DNA of 64,000 nt, taken from the NCBI GenBank assembly GCA_019419545.1, contig DXZT01000062.1:50508-114507 (forward strand). Direction: 5' to 3'. A program made the translations under genes and the position numbers. The notes beneath the pieces were generated by a model. That model worked only from the letters and a program-made list of their open reading frames with translations. It was not told where the DNA came from and did no database searches. Below, one piece after another: positions 17,256-26,593 of this stretch. Source of the stretch: Collinsella sp. (GTDB taxonomy: Bacteria; Actinomycetota; Coriobacteriia; Coriobacteriales; Coriobacteriaceae). Each line of letters opens with the position of its first letter. Position 1 is the first letter of the stretch.

Positions 17256-18662
17256 ATGCAGATTAAAGCGCGCGGCAGGGACGTCCTCTGGAATTACGGC
17301 GGACTGTTCTTCCGCATGGCGGGGCAGTTCTTCGTCCTTCCCATCGTCCTTTCGCTCCTCGATTCCGAATACGTCGGCCTCTGGTATGTCTTTACCGCCG
17401 TCAGCGGTTTCATCGTGCTGTTCCAGGCAGGTTTTGACCCGACTTTCGCCCGTAACGTTGCCTACTGCTGGAGCGGTGCGAGGTCGTTCAGCAAGAACGG
17501 GCTCGCCGATGAATATGGTGAGGGTGTCGACTTCGGTGTGCTCGCTGCTCTGCTCGGCGCCTGCAGGGCGGTGTACTTCAGAATCTCGCTCCTTTGCTTT
17601 GCCGGTATTTCTACCTTGGGGACGCTTTATGTCGTTAGCGTCAGCAACGCATTGGACCCAAGCACCTACATAGCTGCATGGGCGCTATTCTGCGTCAGCG
17701 TGTTCGTGAACGTGCACTTCTCATACTGGGAGTCGATGCTCAGGGGGGTCGGTGACTTCGTCGGTGTCAACAAGTCGACCATCTTGGCGAGCTTGGCGCA
17801 AATCATCTCCTCTGCGGCCATGCTCCTGGCCGGGTGCGGTATCCTCTCGTGCGCCGTCGGGTTCTTCCTGCAGGGGGTCGTGTTCAGGTCGTACTGCAAG
17901 CATTTCTTCTATCGAGTGGAAGGGGTCTCGGACGGGCTGGCAGGCGCCTCAAAGCCAGAAAAAACCGATATCGAGAAGATCAGGCTTGCCATCTCCTCGA
18001 ACGCCTATCGCGACACGGCTGTGTCTATTGCGAACTACGTGGCCACCACCGCTAACACCCTGCTCTGTGCAGCGTTCGTCGGGCTCGCCGAATCCTCCGT
18101 CTTCTCTGTCACCCTGCAGCTTGTAAACGCCTGCGTCAACGTCAGCGCCGTGATGCTCACGACCTACCAGCCCTCGTTGCAGTCCGCCTATGCGAACCGC
18201 GATCTTGAACTCGAACGCGATCTTTCCGGCAAGTCCATGGCGAGTTTCGCCCTTTTCTATGGGGTGTGCCTTGTCCTTGTAGTTTTCATCGGTATGCCCA
18301 TCCTCGGCATCTTCAAGCCCGGCATAGACTCAAGGCCCCTGCTGACTGTGCTGCTCGGCTTATACTTTTTCCTTTGGAAGCAGCGGTCGAACTGCGCCAT
18401 GCTCATCGCTAACACGAACCGCATCCCCTATATGTGGCCCTTTGTCATATCCGCGGGCCTGGGCATCGTAGCATCTTATCTGCTTCTGAACCTCCTTGGG
18501 GGGAGTATCTATGGCTTGGTTCTCGGCCAGATGGTTGTGCAGCTTGCCTACAACAATTGGAAATGGCCCCACGAGGCGGCTAAGCGTCTCGGAACGACTT
18601 ACCCGAAGCTCATGGCATCAGGGTTTAAGTCGCTAACATCCATAACGAATGACAGATTCTAG
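17256..18662 (+). CDS. Polysaccharide flippase (Wzx-like, MOP superfamily)
   Basis: A 468-residue membrane protein with about 12-14 hydrophobic segments, expected to flip the lipid-linked repeat unit across the membrane for polymerisation. It starts with a short charged N terminus (MQIKARGRDVLWNYGGLFFRMAG) followed by regularly spaced helices, the usual layout of Wzx/RfbX-type proteins. It follows the broken GT4 by two bases. Base composition is GC-rich again, unlike the polymerase. It completes the Wzx/Wzy pathway with the EpsG-like polymerase and the initiating transferase. Confidence 0.82.
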   Translation: MQIKARGRDVLWNYGGLFFRMAGQFFVLPIVLSLLDSEYVGLWYVFTAVSGFIVLFQAGFDPTFARNVAYCWSGARSFSKNGLADEYGEGVDFGVLAALLGACRAVYFRISLLCFAGISTLGTLYVVSVSNALDPSTYIAAWALFCVSVFVNVHFSYWESMLRGVGDFVGVNKSTILASLAQIISSAAMLLAGCGILSCAVGFFLQGVVFRSYCKHFFYRVEGVSDGLAGASKPEKTDIEKIRLAISSNAYRDTAVSIANYVATTANTLLCAAFVGLAESSVFSVTLQLVNACVNVSAVMLTTYQPSLQSAYANRDLELERDLSGKSMASFALFYGVCLVLVVFIGMPILGIFKPGIDSRPLLTVLLGLYFFLWKQRSNCAMLIANTNRIPYMWPFVISAGLGIVASYLLLNLLGGSIYGLVLGQMVVQLAYNNWKWPHEAAKRLGTTYPKLMASGFKSLTSITNDRF

Positions 18663-18687
18663 GATGCAACGGGGAGAATCTACGGAT

Positions 18688-19764
18688 ATGACTTCATGCC
18701 CATCTAGTGTCATCGAAAAGAAGAGGGTGACCTTTCCCGATCTTGACATCGTTAAGCTTCTAATGGCTTTTTTGGTTGTGGAGATTCACACGAGACCGTT
18801 TGGAGCAACTCCCCTTGTCCAAGGTGTTGATTGCGTTGCTGTCCCGTTTTTCTTTATATCGTCAGCATTTCTGTGCTTCAGAGGGCTGAACATTGCGCAA
18901 TTCTCCAATAGCAAGAGTTCTGCTTGCACAAGAGTGAGGAATACAACAAAGAGGCTGTTGCAGCTATATTTAATTTGGACGCTTATCTATATTCCTGTTA
19001 GTTTATTTGGCTATATTAACAGCGGTCTTAGCCCCTTGAAGACTCTTCTGTATTTTATCCGAGGAACACTTTTGATTGGAGAGAATATATATACATGGCC
19101 GCTTTGGTACCTGCTCGCCAGCGTCGTCGCCTTCCTCCTTGTATTTATTTTGCTTCGATGGCGATTGCATCCTTTCCACGTTCTTGGTGTTGCAGCGGCG
19201 TTTGCCCTCCTTGGATTCACGATCTCGTGCGTCCATGAATGGTCGGCTGCGCCAGCTTTCCTGTCGAGGGTCATCGATCTATATTTCATAGTATTTGCTA
19301 CCGTTCGAAATGGCCTGTTCGAAGGATTTTTCTATGTAGCCCTCGGTATGTGCTTAGGCATAGAATGGGAGCGCGCTGCAACAGTTCCTCCCATGATCTC
19401 TATTTGTTTAATAGCTTTCGGCGCTGCTGGCTGTATATTCTTAAGCTCGGATGCTCATCTGCCGTTTTGCGCATCCTATGCCTTGGGCGTGTTCCTACTC
19501 TCTGTACATCGATATGGTGAGGGATCCGGCGGGCACGCCCTCCTTAGAAATGCGAGCACCGGTATCTATTTGACGCATATGTTCTTCGTTGTTTTGTTCA
19601 TTTATGGGATTTGCGGCAGCACGGACCCGTCTTCAACGACCAATTCCCAAGTCCCGCATGCTATGACCTTTCTCTTCTCAATAGTTTGTTCATTAATAGT
19701 CTCAATCGGGGCATCGGTGTTGGCCCGCAAACACCAGATAGTCAAAAAACTATTTTGTTATTGA
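18688..19764 (+). CDS. Membrane O-acyltransferase (acyltransferase 3 family)
   Basis: A ~358-residue membrane protein with about ten hydrophobic helices, probably adding acetyl or similar groups to the polysaccharide. The family's early motif DIVKLLMAFLVVEIHTRP holds the conserved His of the first helix. FFFISSAFLCFRG and WPLWYLLA are also typical of acyltransferase-3 proteins. ATG at 18688, with GGGGAG 11 bases upstream, is chosen, but ATG at 18664 is possible. The reading overlaps or abuts the end of the flippase gene. It is AT-rich, suggesting separate acquisition. Confidence 0.8.
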   Translation: MTSCPSSVIEKKRVTFPDLDIVKLLMAFLVVEIHTRPFGATPLVQGVDCVAVPFFFISSAFLCFRGLNIAQFSNSKSSACTRVRNTTKRLLQLYLIWTLIYIPVSLFGYINSGLSPLKTLLYFIRGTLLIGENIYTWPLWYLLASVVAFLLVFILLRWRLHPFHVLGVAAAFALLGFTISCVHEWSAAPAFLSRVIDLYFIVFATVRNGLFEGFFYVALGMCLGIEWERAATVPPMISICLIAFGAAGCIFLSSDAHLPFCASYALGVFLLSVHRYGEGSGGHALLRNASTGIYLTHMFFVVLFIYGICGSTDPSSTTNSQVPHAMTFLFSIVCSLIVSIGASVLARKHQIVKKLFCY

Positions 19765-19801
19765 TTCTTAGCTTCATTTGAAATAACGGAGGATGAGTTG
19801 A

Positions 19802-20842
19802 ATGAATAGTAGGAAAGTGCTTGTCACTGGAGCCGCCGGCTTCATCGGCGCGTTCCTCGTCAAGAAGTTGCTCGAGGAGACCGAAGATGTCATCGTCGGC
19901 TTTGACAACCTCAACAGCTACTATGACCCCGGTATCAAGGACGCGCGTCTGCGCATGCTTGCCGAGGCCGATGCCGACGGCCGCTTCACCTTCGTACGCG
20001 GCGACCTGTGCGACGCCGCCCTCATCGAGCGGCTATTCGCGGAGAACGGCTTCGACATCGTTGTGAACCTCGCCGCGCAGGCAGGCGTGCGCTACTCCAT
20101 CGAGAATCCGCGCGCCTACCTCGAGAGCAACCTCGTCGGCTTCTTCAACGTACTCGAGGCCTGCCGCCACCACCCGGTCAAGCACCTCGTCTACGCGAGT
20201 TCCAGCTCGGTCTACGGCGGCAACAAGAAGGTGCCATTCTCGGAGAAGGACCGAGTCGACTCGCCGGTGTCGCTCTACGCAGCCACCAAGAAGTCTAATG
20301 AGCTCATGGCCGCTGCCTACTCCAAGCTCTACTCCATCCCCGCGACCGGTCTGCGCTTCTTCACCGTGTACGGCCCCATGGGCAGGCCCGACATGGCCTA
20401 CTTCGGCTTCACTGAGAAGCTGCGCCGCGGGGATACCATCAAGATCTTCAACATGGGCGACTGTCGCCGCGACTTTACCTACGTCGACGACATCGTCGAG
20501 GGCGTGAGGCGCGTTATGGAATCCGCGCCTGAGGTGAAGATGGGCGAGGACGGTCTGCCGCTCGCCGCGCATCGCGTCTACAACATTGGCAACTCGCACC
20601 CCGAGAACCTGCTCGACTTCGTTGATACGCTGCAGCGCGTGCTGGTGGAGGAGGGCGTGCTGCCTGCGGACTACGACTTCGAGGCCCACAAGCGGCTCGT
20701 GCCCATGCAGCCGGGCGACGTGCCCGTCACCTACGCCGATACCACGGCGCTCCAGCGCGACCTGGGCTACAAGCCCGCGACGCCGCTCGAGGACGGCCTG
20801 AGGGCCTTTGCCAAGTGGTATAAGCGCTACTACAACATTTAG
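19802..20842 (+). CDS. NAD-dependent sugar epimerase, UDP-glucuronate 4-epimerase-like
   Basis: A 346-residue extended short-chain dehydrogenase. GAAGFIGAFLVKKLL is the NAD-binding loop, FDNLNSYYDP is typical of UDP-glucuronate 4-epimerases, and LAAQAGVRYSIENP and SSSSVYGG carry family signatures. YAATKKSNELMA holds the catalytic Tyr-x3-Lys, and FFTVYGPMGRPDMA is also characteristic. It would convert UDP-GlcA to UDP-GalA, using product of the adjacent UDP-glucose dehydrogenase. It ends at a terminator-like hairpin. The gene has the GC-rich codon use of the host, unlike the acyltransferase before it. Confidence 0.85.
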   Translation: MNSRKVLVTGAAGFIGAFLVKKLLEETEDVIVGFDNLNSYYDPGIKDARLRMLAEADADGRFTFVRGDLCDAALIERLFAENGFDIVVNLAAQAGVRYSIENPRAYLESNLVGFFNVLEACRHHPVKHLVYASSSSVYGGNKKVPFSEKDRVDSPVSLYAATKKSNELMAAAYSKLYSIPATGLRFFTVYGPMGRPDMAYFGFTEKLRRGDTIKIFNMGDCRRDFTYVDDIVEGVRRVMESAPEVKMGEDGLPLAAHRVYNIGNSHPENLLDFVDTLQRVLVEEGVLPADYDFEAHKRLVPMQPGDVPVTYADTTALQRDLGYKPATPLEDGLRAFAKWYKRYYNI

Positions 20843-20848
20843 GAAATC

Positions 20849-20875
20849 ATGGCCCTGTAACAGGGGCCATTTTTC
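20849..20875 (+). terminator. Terminator-like hairpin between epimerase and ugd
   Basis: ATGGCCC...GGGCCAT arms with an inner TGT/ACA pair are followed by TTTTT. It could reduce transcription into ugd unless antitermination applies. Confidence 0.65.
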
Positions 20876-20911
20876 ATGCGAATTATTGTTCTTTGACAAT
20901 TGGAGAATAAC

Positions 20912-22171
20912 ATGAAGATCGCTGTCGCCGGTACCGGCTACGTCGGCCTGTCCCTCGCCGTCCTGCTCTCGCAGCACAACGAGGTGCATGCCCTGGACAT
21001 CGTGCCCGAGAAGGTCGAGAAGATCAACAGCTACGTATCGCCCATCCAGGACGACGAGATCGAGCGCTTCCTGGCGGAGGCCAAGGAGGGGGAGCGCCAG
21101 CTCGACCTGCACGCCACGGTCGACGTTGCAGAGGCCTATACGGGCGCCGACTACGCCGTCATTGCCACACCGACCAACTACGACTCGGACAGGAACTTCT
21201 TCGACACTTCCTCCGTCGAGGCCGCCATCGCCGCCGTGCGGTCGGTGAACCCGGACGCCTGGATCGTCATCAAGTCCACGATCCCCGTCGGCTACACCGC
21301 GGGCCTGCGCGAGAGGCTGGGCGACAGCAAGATCTTCTTCAGCCCGGAGTTCCTGCGCGAGAGCAAGGCTCTCTACGACAACCTGCATCCCTCTCGTATC
21401 GTGGTGGGCGCACCGAAGGACGACCTCGAGGCCGTCGCGGCTGCCGAGCACTTCGCCGGCCTGCTCGCGCAGGGTGCCGATCCCGCCGAGCTGGAGCGCG
21501 TGAACGCCGACGGCTCCAAGGGCATCCCGGAGCTCGTGCTGGGCACCACCGAGGCCGAGGCCGTAAAGCTCTTCGCCAACACCTACCTGGCGCTGCGCGT
21601 GGCCTACTTCAACGAGCTTTACACCTACTGCGAGGTCCGCGGCCTCAATACCCGCGACGTCATCGACGGTGTCTGCCTGGAGCCGCGCATCGGCAGCCAC
21701 TACAACAACCCCAGCTTCGGCTACGGCGGCTACTGCCTGCCCAAGGACACCAAGCAGCTGCTGGCGAACTACAAGGACGTGCCGCAGAACCTGATCGAGG
21801 CCATCGTGGACGCCAACCGCACCCGCAAGGACTTCGTCGCCGACGAGGTGCTGCAGATGGTATGGGACCGCGTGTACGAGGGCAAGCCGAAGCCGGTCGT
21901 GGGCGTGTACCGCCTGACGATGAAGTCGAACTCCGACAACTTCCGCGCGAGCTCCATCCAGGGCGTCATGAAGCGCGTGAAGGCCAAGGGCGTGCCCGTG
22001 GTGGTCTACGAGCCCACGCTGGACGCGCCGGAGTTCTTCGGCTCAAAGGTGACCCACGATCTGGAGGCCTTCAAGGCCGTCTGCGACGTGATCGTCGCCA
22101 ACCGCTGGAGCGACGAGCTCGCGGATGTTTCAGAAAAGGTTTATACAAGGGACCTATTTAAACGCGATTAG
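20912..22171 (+). CDS. ugd: UDP-glucose 6-dehydrogenase
   Basis: A 419-residue NAD-dependent enzyme oxidising UDP-glucose to UDP-glucuronate. [13 protein letters not shown] is the Rossmann loop. [56 protein letters not shown] and [15 protein letters not shown] (with the active-site Cys) follow in order, and the C-terminal [16 protein letters not shown] closes the fold. ATG at 20912 has GGAG at good spacing, while TTG at 20900 lies upstream of that site. A second, broken copy of the last 450 bases lies at 30028-30477. Confidence 0.95.
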   Translation: MKIAVAGTGYVGLSLAVLLSQHNEVHALDIVPEKVEKINSYVSPIQDDEIERFLAEAKEGERQLDLHATVDVAEAYTGADYAVIATPTNYDSDRNFFDTSSVEAAIAAVRSVNPDAWIVIKSTIPVGYTAGLRERLGDSKIFFSPEFLRESKALYDNLHPSRIVVGAPKDDLEAVAAAEHFAGLLAQGADPAELERVNADGSKGIPELVLGTTEAEAVKLFANTYLALRVAYFNELYTYCEVRGLNTRDVIDGVCLEPRIGSHYNNPSFGYGGYCLPKDTKQLLANYKDVPQNLIEAIVDANRTRKDFVADEVLQMVWDRVYEGKPKPVVGVYRLTMKSNSDNFRASSIQGVMKRVKAKGVPVVVYEPTLDAPEFFGSKVTHDLEAFKAVCDVIVANRWSDELADVSEKVYTRDLFKRD

Positions 22172-22196
22172 CTGAAAAGAGATAAAGGAAAGAAAT

Positions 22197-23361
22197 TTTC
22201 AGTTCAAAAATGATGGCCGCCTAAAGCTGCTCATCATCGTGGGCACCTGCCCCGAGGTCATCCGCCTGTCCGAGGTCATCAAGAAGTGCCGCCGCCACTT
22301 CGACTGCCTGCTGGCGCACACCGGGCAGAACTACGACTACACGCTCAACGGCATCTTCTTCCGCGACCTGGAGCTCGCCGACCCCAACGTCTACCTGGAC
22401 GCCGCGGGCGCCGACCTGGGCGAGACCGTGGGCAACATCATCGCGGCCTCGTACAAGCTGATGGTCCAGGTCCAGCCCGACGCGTTGCTTATCCTGGGCG
22501 ACACCAACAGCTGCCTGTCCGCCATCGCGGCCAAGAGGCTCCACATCCCCATCTTCCACATGGCGGCCGGCAACCGCTGCAAGGACGAGTGCCTGCCCGA
22601 GGAGACCAACCGCCGCATCGTCGATGTGATCTCCGACGTCAACCTGGCCTACTCCGAGCACGCCCGCCGCTACCTCCGGGACACCGGCTGTGCCCCGGAG
22701 CGCACCTCCGTCACGGGCTCGCCCATGGCGGAGGTCCTACGCGCCAACCTTGGCAAGATCGAGGCCTCCGACGTCCTCTCCGAGCTCGGCCTGGAGCCCA
22801 AGCGCTACATGCTGCTCTCCGCCCACCGCGAGGAGAGCATCGTCACCGAGGCGAACTTCACGAGCCTGTTCACCGCCATCAACGCGCTGGCGGAGAAGTA
22901 CGACACGCCAATCCTGTACTCCTGCCACTCGCGCTCTCGCAAGCGCCTGGAAGCCACAGGGTTCAAGCTGGACCCGCGCGTGCGCATGCACGAGCCCATG
23001 GGCTTCCACGACTTCAACTGCTTGCAGATGAACGCCTTCGCCGTGATGTCCGACTCCGGCACGCTGCTCGAAGAGTCCAGCTTCTTCGCGAGCGTCGGCC
23101 GCCCGTTCCCGGCGGTTTGCATCCGCACCTCGACCGAGCGTCCCGAGGCGCTGGACAAGGCCTGCTTCACGCTGGCCGGTATTTCCAAGAAGGGGCTGCT
23201 GCAAGCGGTCCACACCGCCGTCGAGCTCGACGGCGGAGGGGTCGCTGCCCGAGGCCCCCGTGCCCGATTACGCCGACGAGACCGTGTCCACCAAGGTGGT
23301 CAAGATCATCCAGAGCTACACCGGCGTCGTGGACAAGATGGTGTGGAAGAAGTATCTGTAA
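22197..23361 (+). pseudogene. wecB: UDP-N-acetylglucosamine 2-epimerase, decaying
   Basis: Recognisable along its whole length as the non-hydrolysing UDP-GlcNAc 2-epimerase that makes UDP-ManNAc (GDTNSCLSAIAAKR, EETNRRIVDVISDVNLAYSEHARRYL, LSAHREES, PMGFHDFNCLQMNAF). It looks dead. No normal start codon exists where the family begins: AAAGGAAAG is followed by ATTTTCAG, so only GTG at 22239 remains and it drops the first strand. GTRPE has become GTCPE, the catalytic glutamate in HMEAG has become A (HMAAG), and CHPRS has become CHSRS. A run of four G at 23238-23241 shifts the last ~40 residues. Removing one G restores LPEAPVPDYADETV through to the TAA at 23359. Confidence 0.85.
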
Positions 23362-23391
23362 TCGACGAGGTTTGAACTATGGAGTCGCTGG

Positions 23392-24111
23392 ATGGCAAAA
23401 GAATCCGATAGCTTTGCCAAGAATTTAGCAATTTCGGTTATAACCGGCCTGTTTACTATTGGCGCCGAAGTGGCTGTAGCCTATTTGGTGCCACAGGTGC
23501 AAAATCCGATAGTAGTTAACAATAATGTTGTTGTATCTACAGACGATTATGAAAAGGCAGCTGACCGAATCCAAGAGCTCGAAGATGAGCTTAATGAACT
23601 AAAGCGCGTGAGCTTGAACTCGAATAATGGCGGTGGTTCTGTTTCCAGTGCTGCATCAGATGATTCTAGCCGGGCATTATTGAAAGATAAGCCCGGCTCG
23701 TCATCCAATTATGCACAGTCAGGCGATACGAACGCGAAAGATACTGCGGGAAATCGCTATGACCCCAACCACTGGGGAATTATTGGATCTTGCTCAGCTT
23801 GCAGTGGCTTTGCCGACTATTATTTGGGCGGAAACTATTCCAAGCTGTCCATTACCATCGCCCCTTCCAGCACAAATATTGATGGAAAGGGCAACTCTAC
23901 TTCATTCGAAATTCTTGTTAAATACAAAGGCGATTCCGATTTCAGATGCATTCATACTGAAAAAAACATCAGTAAATCGACCTCTCCAATTCAGCTTGAG
24001 AACTTAGATATTTCTGGTGCCGAATGGATTGAATTCAAAGCTATAGAAAATGTAGATGAGGGCCATTTAAACGGCAACGTACTAATGATTGCCGATGCCA
24101 TTGTTGGTTAG
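23392..24111 (+). CDS. Membrane-anchored coiled-coil protein with NPCBM-like C terminus
   Basis: A 239-residue protein of unknown role. A single hydrophobic helix near the N terminus (AISVITGLFTIGAEVAVAYLV) is followed by a heptad-like stretch (ADRIQELEDELNELK). A Ser/Gly/Asn-rich linker leads into a C-terminal ~95-residue beta-rich domain containing YYLGGNYSKLSITIAPS. That domain resembles the NPCBM/NEW2 carbohydrate-associated fold, a suggestion from pattern only. It begins the AT-richer accessory region, and its start has GGAG with ~8 bases spacing. No paired partner is obvious. Confidence 0.6.
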   Translation: MAKESDSFAKNLAISVITGLFTIGAEVAVAYLVPQVQNPIVVNNNVVVSTDDYEKAADRIQELEDELNELKRVSLNSNNGGGSVSSAASDDSSRALLKDKPGSSSNYAQSGDTNAKDTAGNRYDPNHWGIIGSCSACSGFADYYLGGNYSKLSITIAPSSTNIDGKGNSTSFEILVKYKGDSDFRCIHTEKNISKSTSPIQLENLDISGAEWIEFKAIENVDEGHLNGNVLMIADAIVG

Positions 24112-24321
24112 TTTCTAGCCTACTTGGCGTTTGTGCTTAGAGCTTCTAGCTGCAACTGTTGTTGATATCCGGAGAAGAAAAATTACTAAGATTGGTTCAT
24201 AGTCTGTGCGTTTGATAGAAACTAATCATTGCATGGCTGCGCGCTTTAATAGACTGCCAAAACCGTACATCATTGAATCAGAGTTTATAAACTCCCGATT
24301 TTCAGGAAACGGCAATCAACT

Positions 24322-26349
24322 ATGAGTGTTCGAAAAATTCCAGATGGACCAGCATACATTTCGTATAAAGATATGTCTGGTCTTGTTACCTTGTCGTTTT
24401 TGAAGGCATGGGCAAATAACGACAGCATGGAGATGGGAAGGCTTGGCTTCTTTTATCCTCTTGTTTTGTCCGCTATCGAGGCACAGGGAGCTAAGGGCTT
24501 TAAGGCTTTAGCAATACAAAAAACCATTCAGTTGCGATCTGGAATTCTATTGCCTCTACCTGTGGTTATGGAGTTGATAAAACTTGCGCGGCGGGAGGGG
24601 CTGCTAGGACATTCAAAAGAAACAAAAACCTATTTCCTTTCTAATAAGGTTGAATTTCCTCAGATAGCCTCAACCAGTGAGCAAGATAAGATTGCTGAAG
24701 ATATTGACAATCTGGTCTCAAGTCAAATTGAGTTTGCTTCTAGTAAGAATTTGACGTTAGAAAAAGATGAGGCCATTTCCGGTTTAGTTGATTTTCTAAC
24801 CGTCTATGCCGGTCTTAAGGTTGAAAAACCAAGAGATGATTCTCCTTGGAATGAAAGCCTGGCTGCTTGCTTTATTCAATCTATAAAAGACCCCGATCAA
24901 CAAGAGGTTATTGATAACTTAACAAAAGGTGCCGTTCTTTATGGCGCTGCTTTTGTTAAAGATTTTCGCAACGAAAAAGAGTTGACCTTCTCAAACACAA
25001 CTGTATATCTTGACACTCCTGTTGTTCTAGCCCTTTTGAATTACTGCGAAGATTCGGAAGGGCAATTTGCTTCCGAGGCAGTTGATTTAATACGAGGGGC
25101 GGGTGCGAAAATCTCTGTTTACGAGAGCACTGTAGACGAAGTCAAGAATATATTGACGAATTCATACAATAGTTTTCAGAACCCTAAGTACTGGTTAGAT
25201 TACGAAATAAATCGAATGATATCCCAGCAGGGAATAACGAAGGGCGATTTGTGGGAGCGTATTATGACGCTCGAAGCTGACATTGAATCGCTTGGTGTCA
25301 ACATAGTGCGTAATCCCGACGCGCCGCTTGACTATCCGATTGACATAAATAAGCTTGTAGCTGCTATATCCGATAAAGATGGTTCTTCTGATTCCACTAG
25401 GGTCAAATATGACGAAAAATCTATTGCCTCGATTGCTATTGAGCGTCGGGGAAACGATGAACGTAGTCTGTTCAACTGTGTTTCAGTTATGGTAACTACA
25501 GCGTATTCGTCTGTTAGGTCAATTGCTAAATGGTGGAGAAATGACGAAGACAATATAGGGGTTCCACCGTTAATGGGATTACGAGAAGTTGCAAATAGTT
25601 GTTGGCTTATTCATCCAAATGAGGATATTTCGATTAGGTCATCAGTTTTAGCAGCGTGTTCATCATTGATGAAGCCAAGCGATAAAGTCTTCAAGGACTT
25701 TGCAGCATATTATCGAGATGCAATTTCCGTAGACAAACCTACTGCTGATAAACTGCCTTCGCTGGTTTTTGGCGATGCTGCGATGATCGCATTAAAGTTG
25801 CAGGAGATATCGACTGAAAAAGGAGACACAACTGACATAGATCATGAAATGGTATTCAATGCCGCAAAAGAGGAAGCTGATCGCCGTGTTGAACTCCTCG
25901 CAAATGAGAAAACCGAAGTACTGCGTAAACAATACGAAGAAGATAAAATAATCTATGAAGACTCGCTGAGAAAACAGCTTCAGAATGAAATCGATGCGAA
26001 AGTTCCAGCTCTTGCTGAGAAAATTGGGCAAGACTTATTTAATGATAAGATTGAATCGTTAAAGAGTTACCGTAAGAATCAATTATTTGGTATTTTCAAA
26101 ATTGTGTTCCGTTTGACAATTATCATAATAACAATTCCTTCAGTTCTCTTACTTAGCCATTTATTATTGAACATTTATGATTTCTTTGCACCTTTCTTTG
26201 GATCTAGCGAGTATGATCCCGAAACTGTAATCAATATTTCCTGCACGCTTTTGGGTGTTATTGGATTTAAGATTAGTATCGATAAAGTTCCTGCTTTATG
26301 CGCGAATAAACTTTCTGCATGGATTGCCAATATGGAATATCCATCATAG
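24322..26349 (+). CDS. Large PIN-like nuclease protein with C-terminal membrane segments
   Basis: A 675-residue protein without a recognised name. Residues ~228-400 read like a PIN RNase fold: TVYLDTPVVLALL with Asp at ~231, STVDEVKNIL with Glu at ~271, YDEKSIASI with Asp at ~364, then VMVTT. The N-terminal third is helical and may act in sensing or oligomerisation. A charged coiled coil (~520-590) is followed by two hydrophobic segments (LTIIIITIPSVLLLSHLLL and ISCTLLGVIGF). A membrane-tethered nuclease would fit an abortive-infection effector, but this is inference. It is AT-rich, has no strong ribosome site, and converges on the methyltransferase gene. The 240 bases between them hold nothing clear. 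Confidence 0.6.
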   Translation: MSVRKIPDGPAYISYKDMSGLVTLSFLKAWANNDSMEMGRLGFFYPLVLSAIEAQGAKGFKALAIQKTIQLRSGILLPLPVVMELIKLARREGLLGHSKETKTYFLSNKVEFPQIASTSEQDKIAEDIDNLVSSQIEFASSKNLTLEKDEAISGLVDFLTVYAGLKVEKPRDDSPWNESLAACFIQSIKDPDQQEVIDNLTKGAVLYGAAFVKDFRNEKELTFSNTTVYLDTPVVLALLNYCEDSEGQFASEAVDLIRGAGAKISVYESTVDEVKNILTNSYNSFQNPKYWLDYEINRMISQQGITKGDLWERIMTLEADIESLGVNIVRNPDAPLDYPIDINKLVAAISDKDGSSDSTRVKYDEKSIASIAIERRGNDERSLFNCVSVMVTTAYSSVRSIAKWWRNDEDNIGVPPLMGLREVANSCWLIHPNEDISIRSSVLAACSSLMKPSDKVFKDFAAYYRDAISVDKPTADKLPSLVFGDAAMIALKLQEISTEKGDTTDIDHEMVFNAAKEEADRRVELLANEKTEVLRKQYEEDKIIYEDSLRKQLQNEIDAKVPALAEKIGQDLFNDKIESLKSYRKNQLFGIFKIVFRLTIIIITIPSVLLLSHLLLNIYDFFAPFFGSSEYDPETVINISCTLLGVIGFKISIDKVPALCANKLSAWIANMEYPS

Positions 26350-26593
26350 TGATTGCTCGTAGACGCTGATATGCCGTTGGAATAAAGCAAAGTTAGGTTT
26401 GGCGAATATCAATAGCTATAGCTTAGCTGCAAATTGTCTAGCAATGTAAGCCCCACTTCGAAGCATATATACGATGAAATTAAGTGTCTACAGTTTAGGG
26501 TGGTGCTCCATATCCCGATGGCCAATGCGGCTTACCACAGTTTGGGGTAGGTGCGGCATCACCCGTTATCTAAACCGTTAGAAATGTTATTCA

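Noticed and set aside
20033..21700. 555-codon open frame opposite the epimerase and ugd
   Set aside because: Antisense shadow of two well-supported genes; spans two unrelated genes and an intergenic terminator.
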